Shown here piece by piece: positions 58,440-64,000 of a DNA stretch of 64,000 nt. The translations under genes and the position numbers were made by a program. This DNA is from Penicillus capitatus (lineage: Eukaryota; Chlorophyta): assembly GCA_965649825.1 (NCBI GenBank), contig OZ287703.1, positions 806,001 through 870,000 on the forward strand. Reading direction: 5' to 3'. Position 1 is the stretch's first letter. Each line of letters begins with the position of its first letter. The notes under the pieces were generated by a model that did not search any database, was not told the origin of the DNA, and was given only the letters and a program-made list of their open reading frames with translations.

Positions 58440-59270
58440 ATCACTATGCAAAGATGCGTCCATCTCGTGGTGAGCTCCTTCCTCGCGATGCATCGTCACA
58501 CGGTCATGGAGTCGACGTCACGAACTGCGCACGCTCTGCAAACCATTCTTCGTTTCACGTTTCATGCCGCGGCTCGAAACGTCTCATTCATCTTCTTTGT
58601 TTGCAGTTCCTTCTGTCACTCTTCCTTTGTGCGAGATCCCAAATGATTCGAGACGGTGAGGCCGTTCTGCTCCTTCTTCAGAGAGTGGCATTTCTGTGTT
58701 GCTCAGCGATGGAGACGGCACATCAGAGAGGCTTGGCCGCTGCTGATGTCGAACATCGTGTCTGCGTGAACTTCAAGAACAAGTGCTCCACCGAGACGAT
58801 CTTCAACGTTGCGATCGCTTATCCCTATCGCTCTCTCGAATGGCGATGCCGTGGTTGGATGAACGTCCTGCCACTGCACGAGAAACAGGTCTGCTGGACG
58901 AGCTCCGATGCCGCCCACTACTACGTCCACGTCAATGTCGAGAACGGCGATCCTTCTCCTTCCTGCCATCTCGATCCCGAAGGAGTCCTTCTGGCCGAGT
59001 CCGCCAAAAAGTCCAAGACCGACCCGGCGATGCGTGCGCTGACCCTTTGGCCCTTTCACTAGGTTTGCCTTCTGCGCCCACATGCAGCGCGCCTTCGACA
59101 TCTTCGAGACACTTGACGAAGACCTAAACCTCGTCGACGAACAGCTCTTCCAGGCGATGGAGCAGAGCGAAGCCGTCTGCGAGGATTTGAGCGATGACGG
59201 CTGTTATCGTCGCATGTCTTTCCACCAAGTGCCGGCGGACAAGGAGATCGTCCTGGATGTCGGATGTTAG
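58440..59270 (+). CDS. Small secreted DUF1036-like protein (gene model approximate)
   Basis: The conserved core reads VCVNFKNKCSTETIFNVAIA, then WRCRGWMNVLPLHEKQVCW, AAHYYVHVNVENG. This matches the DUF1036 pattern of paired Cys, a VAIAY-like strand and a W..GW motif. A hydrophobic leader FLLSLFLCARSQ sits upstream near 58610, and a probable GT-AG intron near 58656-58705 links it to AMETAHQRGLAAADVEH. The C-terminal part (RAFDIFETLDEDLNLVDEQLFQAM, stop at 59270) is in another frame after a further intron near 59000-59087. The first exon may begin at ATG 58446. The domain family has no firmly known role; Cys content and leader suggest an extracellular protein. Start and last intron are uncertain. 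Confidence 0.5.
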
Positions 59271-59891
59271 GGAGCGAAGCGACCGCTGCCCAGGAACTCT
59301 TTCAAGGTAGCCTCTCTCCCCTTCCCTCTATACGATGGCATGTGTGGCGCTGTAGATACCGCGACCGACGTCTTCTGTTCAGAATAACATTCCTTTAGTC
59401 GAATGAGAATGATCCATGAGAATGCCGTATGTCAATTGGGGGGGGGTTCGTAGCTGTATGTCTGTCTGTTCGAATGCATGCACTAGCCGAGTTTGTTTAT
59501 GTGTCCGCCATTGAGAATTCCTAAGTATGTCTATCTGTCTAGTTCGCCTAGGTGAACCTCAAGACAACAAAAGTATTCGTCGAGTCTCACTCAACTCTGT
59601 CCTTTTTTGGTCGTCGGTCCCTTTGTCGTTGTAATCGACTGATGTCGTGTACTTGACTCGTTCGTGCGGCAAAAGAGATTCAAAGTGATTTGCGCTGACG
59701 CAGAGCTCTCTCCGTAACGAGCTTCTCTCCTCTAGGATTTTCACATTTGTCTCGTCAGCAACGACGTTAACTGATCGACGTCGAAAGGAACATACATCCC
59801 TTCAATACTTCCCACCAATAGCATCCGACCGAACACCAAGGCTCGACGCAGTTCCTACAACGTCAATGCGAAACGTCCTGCCTTGGAGACG
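59271..59891. other. Intergenic, upstream of LRR paralogue 4
   Basis: Contains a g run near 59440 and no recognisable gene or repeat. It presumably holds the promoter of the disrupted LRR gene. Confidence 0.5.
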
Positions 59892-60074
59892 ATGGACGGC
59901 TGGTCTTTCTTGTCCCCTATTGTTATCAGTGGAATCGCGACAGCACTGAAGAAAACGCGTCAATGGAGACGAAGCGGACCATCATTGAGACTTCTAAACA
60001 AGCACTGGTCTCAAGCCATAGACAGCAACATCGTGGAAGTGCGCCCCAGTCACGGCCGAAAAATCGACGCAAAG

Positions 60075-60091
60075 GACGTGGTGTCCTTGTT
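60075..60091 (+). repeat. Target-site duplication of the LINE, left copy
   Basis: gacgtggtgtccttgtt at 60075-60091 matches gatgtggtgtccttgtt at 61708-61724 with one mismatch; the last 14 bases are identical. It brackets the LINE exactly and belongs to the LRR coding frame (DVVSL). Confidence 0.85.
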
Positions 60092-61707
60092 AATAAAATT
60101 GGCGCTTCTTACATCCCCTTTTCAAGTTAAACATCAGAGGAGAGGGCAACAACAGTGTTTAGGCTAAGCAGAGCGAGACCCGAATCAGAAACTTGCGTGT
60201 AATGACTTATAGATCAGGGAATTCCTCGAGAGGCACTGGGGGGCCGTGTAAACGCGCGGATGGGTAACACCATGTAGTCTAGCGTGGCGAACGCAGACTT
60301 GGGGTCTTTCAGTTGCTCGAATAGAGTCTTCGACACGAAGACCTTCAGGTTCCTGCTGGGTGTCCATTCCGGGAGGGACTGTCCGGCCGCGTCACGTTTG
60401 CGGCGGTTCATTCTGTGTGGAGCTGCCAGGTGCTTTTCTTCGAGTTCGGGCGCAGAGATCTGCCAGCGGGAGGCATTCTGCTCGGCGATTGCTGCTATTG
60501 CGTCTTCCGGGTCTATGTCCAGGTCGACATTGCTGATGACCACGGGGACTTTGTCTTTAGTCGGCGAGAGGTACGGATTGTTAACTGTGAACGTGCCGAT
60601 ATCCGGCAGTTCGAGGTCCCAGGCATCTCCTGCGCATTCTAGGCAGTGATCCAACGATTTCTCGAAGGACTCGCGTAGATCTGCACGGATTTGCACGTAG
60701 TAGCGGCCTCCGTGATCTGTTCTGATATCTTCGACGTAGTTCTTGAGATTCCTGATCTGGAGCTTTCGCTCCAGGCTGATTCCGAGCTGACGGAACGACG
60801 GGCGATCTCCCTTCAGCTTCACTGGGCACAGCTGGAAGCTGCGCTCATCGCATCTGATCTGGGCTTTGAGCTCCTGGGTTTTCTTCCTGAGCTCTCTGGC
60901 CTGGGCGTTCCGTTGCTGTTGTGCTGGAGACTTTGTGGGCAGGGCCTTTCGGGCGGCCTCCCGGTACGATTTGGGAGCAGCGCTTCCGGATTCTGTTGCA
61001 GCTAGGTTTCTGTCTGCCGGAGCGGGGGGCGTGGTGTGGGCGGCGGGCGGTGACCAATCCGTGATGCTGTGATAAAACAGCATGCAGTTCTGGACATCTT
61101 GTAGTCTGGAGATGGCATGGACAGCCTGCATCATTGCAATGCCTTTGAGGTCCATCTGCGAGACGATGTTCTCTATGATTCCGAGGGATGAGCGGATGTC
61201 ATCTGAGCATGCCCGGAGGAGTTGGCTCGGCGGAGCGGAGTGACGTGAGCGGCAGAGAGCGGTCGTGTGTGAATCTCCTTCTCGTGGCAGGTCTGGGGCT
61301 TCTGGCGCCAGGAGCAGCTGGTTCCGCAGGTTCTCGAGTCTGTTCGCTAGAACTATCTGGGCTTCGTCTTTCTTTTCATGCGCCGACAGGTAGGCGCGGA
61401 TCTTGTCGATGAGCGTGGCTGGTTCCACGGTCGCTGCGATGTGCGATGGGCAGGCTTGGAGGGCGGTGTTGACGAGTATGAGCTCCTTCTTGCTCATCTC
61501 TTCGAGCACCTCAGAGGACCGGCGTAGATCGCGTCGGTACCGGACCGTATGGGCCGCTTGCGCTACCGCCGTGCGCACTGGGTCGGGGGCGGAGCCAGGA
61601 CCTTCGGGCTGCGAACCGGAAGGCTGCATAGTGCGTAGAACTCGCGTTCGGACACCGTCGTTCAGCAAGGAAATGTAGCGGGCAGAACGGAGGTGTCGTA
61701 CGGAAAA
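60092..61707 (-). mobile_element. ORF1-only LINE with intact ORF1
   Basis: Read on the minus strand, ORF1 runs from ATG 61629 to 60214 (471 residues) without interruption. It starts MQPSGSQPEGPG, has a helical middle, a basic segment (NAQARELRKKTQELKAQ) and a globular end (PDIGTFTVNNPYLSPTKDK, then SRWQISAPELEEKHLAAPHR, YMVLPIRAF). This fits a nucleic-acid-binding ORF1/gag protein. Only ~120 bp follow before the 3' end (aacttgaaaaggggatgt...aattttatt). No reverse transcriptase or endonuclease is present. A 17-bp near-perfect target duplication flanks it. The decayed copy at 6323-8260 has the same ORF1-then-3'-end structure. Confidence 0.85.
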
Positions 61708-63063
61708 GATGTGGTGTCCTTGTTGAAGTTTTCTTGTCTCACCACAGTTGATGTCTCGCCTTTCTTGATCTGTGGAAATGAAGATTTAGCTCAAGAGGCA
61801 TCTCGCATGACATTCTTGTTCTCTTTGCTATGTGTCTACCTCGACAACCTCGAGCGCGTGGTGGACGTTCTCGTCTGCCTTCCTCTCCTCCGTTCTCTCG
61901 AATTGGATGAGGGCACCGTATGCATTGCCTCAGCGTGGACCAATAATGGGGTGAAATTCTGGTCGAAGCTCACAGGAATCAAATCCATCTTCGTTTACGG
62001 TGGGGCCAATCCAAGAATCGATGGCGCGTTCCCGATCGCAGAGGCAGAATTCTCTCAGTGGTCAAACAGAGGGTTCGAGCTGTGTAACCTTGAGACATTC
62101 CTTCACATGTTCAGAAACTCGCAGACTTTGGAAGCGGACGGGCGCCTTTTAGGAGAACCAGATCTCTACATTCGCCTTTTTCAAGCACCCGCAGCTATCG
62201 AACACAACGACGTTCAAGTCGGAGTATCCTTGCAGAGAAACTGCAAAGTCGATGCCTCATGTATCACTTCACTGTCTGCGAGAAAACCTACGAAGGCAGA
62301 TCTCCTCTGGATAGCAAACCTCCCTCAGTTGAAACGGCTTATGATCGACGGCATATATGCGGAGACAACCCCGTACAACCTTATCCCTTGCAACTTTGGA
62401 ACACTGGAAAGTCTGAAGATCGAAATTTACTTCGTCAGTGAGCCTGGACATCTGCCTGATGCGTTGTTCTGTTCTCTGCGTCGCCTCCGAGCACTTCGTC
62501 TGCGTGGTATCAAATTCGCCGGAAAGGCAATGGAGGGAAATCTGCCAGAGTTGCGCGTACTTTATGTTACCGACTGTTCCGTCACGGATGATCACTTCTC
62601 TTTCTTTTCGCGTTTGAAGAACCTCGACAGTCTAAGCTGGACGTACAACCGTAGACACCACTCTTCTGGCGACTCTGAGTTCTTGGCAATGCTCACACAG
62701 GCGACAAATCTCAGATCGCTTATTCTTGCACCTGTGCTTCATCACAAGATATTCCACTACCTGGAAAGATTGAATAACTTGGAGGTGCTTGTCCTTGATA
62801 TCAGGCAGATTTTAAACCTAGATGGTCTTCACAAACTGAACGGCCTTGCGAACCTGGAAGCGCTGCGCATATCAACAAATCAGGAGCCAGCCGTGTTGGA
62901 CGTGTTACATTCTCTTAAGCTGTCAACCAATCTGCAGATCTTGTACGTGAATACGAAGAAATGGAGCCGTCTTCACGATGGGGACAGTGAACTGGAAGTC
63001 AGAGTACTGGGAGCGAGTCTTAGGGATTATTCTATTTTCAGCTTTTACCGGCCTTTCGGATGA

Positions 63064-64000
63064 AACCGATCGTCATGAAGTCCTTTGCTGATCAGATCTG
63101 CTATCCTTTAAGCAATGGTCCAAACTTTCACAAAAACCAACGGGCACCGTGCCGTTGTTCATCAAGCATAACAGTCCTTGACAGTTTCTCGTTAAACGAA
63201 TGCGAAACTGTTTCGTCCATCCACACGTGTTCATTGCCACCAACGCGCATCCATAGCTTCAGTCTCAAAGAGAACACGCTTAGGATGAAAAACAAGCGCT
63301 TCAGCGACGTATCTGTTCGCCTGCTACGCTCTTTTCTACAAGATCTCTCAGGGAAGGTCACTACTAAAACTGTCTTCCATTTCGGCGTGACTGCTCCTCT
63401 GATAAAGCAAATCCAAATCCAGACGACAATGTGGCTGCTTTCGTGCAGAATAGCGCACGCCAAATCAGGAAGGTGGCCTATTGGATCTCAGTCCGGCGAT
63501 GAGACCTGTGTCCTTCGCAACACAGAAATCGATGTCCGCTCATATCGCTTCTGATTTGACGTTTCCGATTAGTCATTGACTCCGTCCAAAGGAGTCTACG
63601 TCGTTTTCGGGGATCTCGCAATGAGCATGATCCTTGTGAGATTTTAGAAATTGAGGGCACAGTATGTCCTGACAAGAGCGCTCAACTAGTTTTGTAAGAC
63701 GATAGATTCAACTGGAATCATCCTGGATTTGAACGAGACTTTGAGATCGATAGCTTTCGGACATCTCAGGACATACAGTGTGCATTGTATCAGCAGACCG
63801 TATAAATACATCAGTAATGCGTTTTGGTCCATCCTGTGTCGATCGAATGCGACAAATAGAGTGGATGTCTATACCATCATAGACACTGTCGTCTGTCATA
63901 AGCACTTCGATCCAGCCTCGTACAGTTCATCCTGCCAAGTGACCTTGTTGATTGGATTCCACAAACTTGAACCCGTCCCTAAAGAGTTAGAGTAAGAAAA
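63064..64000. other. No gene recognised
   Basis: Sequence 3' of LRR paralogue 4 to the window edge. The longest plus frame (63060-63554) overlaps the LRR stop and shows no motif. A gene starting beyond the window cannot be excluded. Confidence 0.4.

Larger units (their letters stand above)
59892..63063 (+). pseudogene. F-box-like/LRR paralogue 4, broken by a LINE insertion
   Basis: The 5' part 59892-60091 encodes the F-box-like start (GWSFLSPIVISGIATALKK, then LRLLNKHWSQAIDSNIVEV) up to KDVVSLL. The frame then runs into a LINE on the opposite strand (60092-61707). The 3' part resumes at 61708 with KDVVSLLKFSCLTTVDVSPF and stays open to the TGA at 63063, with LRRs such as LRSLELDEGTVCI, LRALRLRGIKFAG, LDSLSWTYNRRH and LEVLVLDIRQIL. 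Skipping the insert and one target duplicate gives one uninterrupted frame, so the gene was whole until recently. Unless the LINE is spliced out, the product is truncated after about 70 residues. Confidence 0.82.

Overview
This window is nuclear DNA of a eukaryote with a compact genome. The protein families are strictly eukaryotic: a Golgi CASP golgin, COQ4, NOC4, RIT1, an mTERF protein, a full ABCC transporter, a serine carboxypeptidase, a BTB protein and NACHT-HEAT proteins. Nearly every gene is split by very short introns of about 44-63 nt, mostly GT-AG with several GC-AG. Intergenic distances are often tiny (7 bp between NOC4 and COQ4, 52 bp between the divergent NOC4 and RIT1 starts, a stop and a start sharing one base at 2173). 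I read it as a free-living or parasitic protist but cannot name the lineage from sequence alone.

Layout. 1-5.7 kb holds the 3' end of a coiled-coil membrane protein, a BTB protein, a twin-CX9C protein (NDUFAF8-like), CASP, COQ4 on the minus strand and a truncated NOC4. 5.8-8.6 kb is a nest of decayed retroelements: a gag-like fragment, an ORF1-only LINE and a solo LTR inside the LINE. 10.5-16.5 kb is a large NACHT-HEAT gene on the minus strand. 17.5-24.7 kb holds a second copy of the CASP 3' end and COQ4, then intact NOC4, RIT1 and an mTERF gene. 25-33.2 kb is repeat-rich: two copies of a LINE with reverse transcriptase, one carrying a solo LTR; a gag-like ORF; and a miniature LTR element (TRIM) with a 28-bp minisatellite. 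33.4-39.0 kb is a second NACHT-HEAT gene. 40-64 kb carries four F-box-like/LRR paralogues, one broken by a LINE, an ABCC transporter, a serine carboxypeptidase and a small secreted protein.

Three themes stand out. First, the two NACHT-HEAT genes look like NLR-type STAND ATPases: a shared ~500-residue N-terminal region, a complete NACHT P-loop, and arrays of almost identical 37-residue HEAT-like repeats. This resembles a recognition arm under rapid repeat turnover. Second, the CASP-COQ4-NOC4 block was duplicated so that the left copy has intact CASP and cut NOC4 while the right copy has cut CASP and intact NOC4. That is the expected product of a tandem duplication, now separated by 11.8 kb containing retroelements and an NLR-like gene. 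Third, mobile elements are recent enough that target-site duplications can be read directly: an intact ORF1-only LINE in an LRR gene, solo LTRs with 5-bp duplications, and a TRIM whose empty site exists elsewhere in the window.
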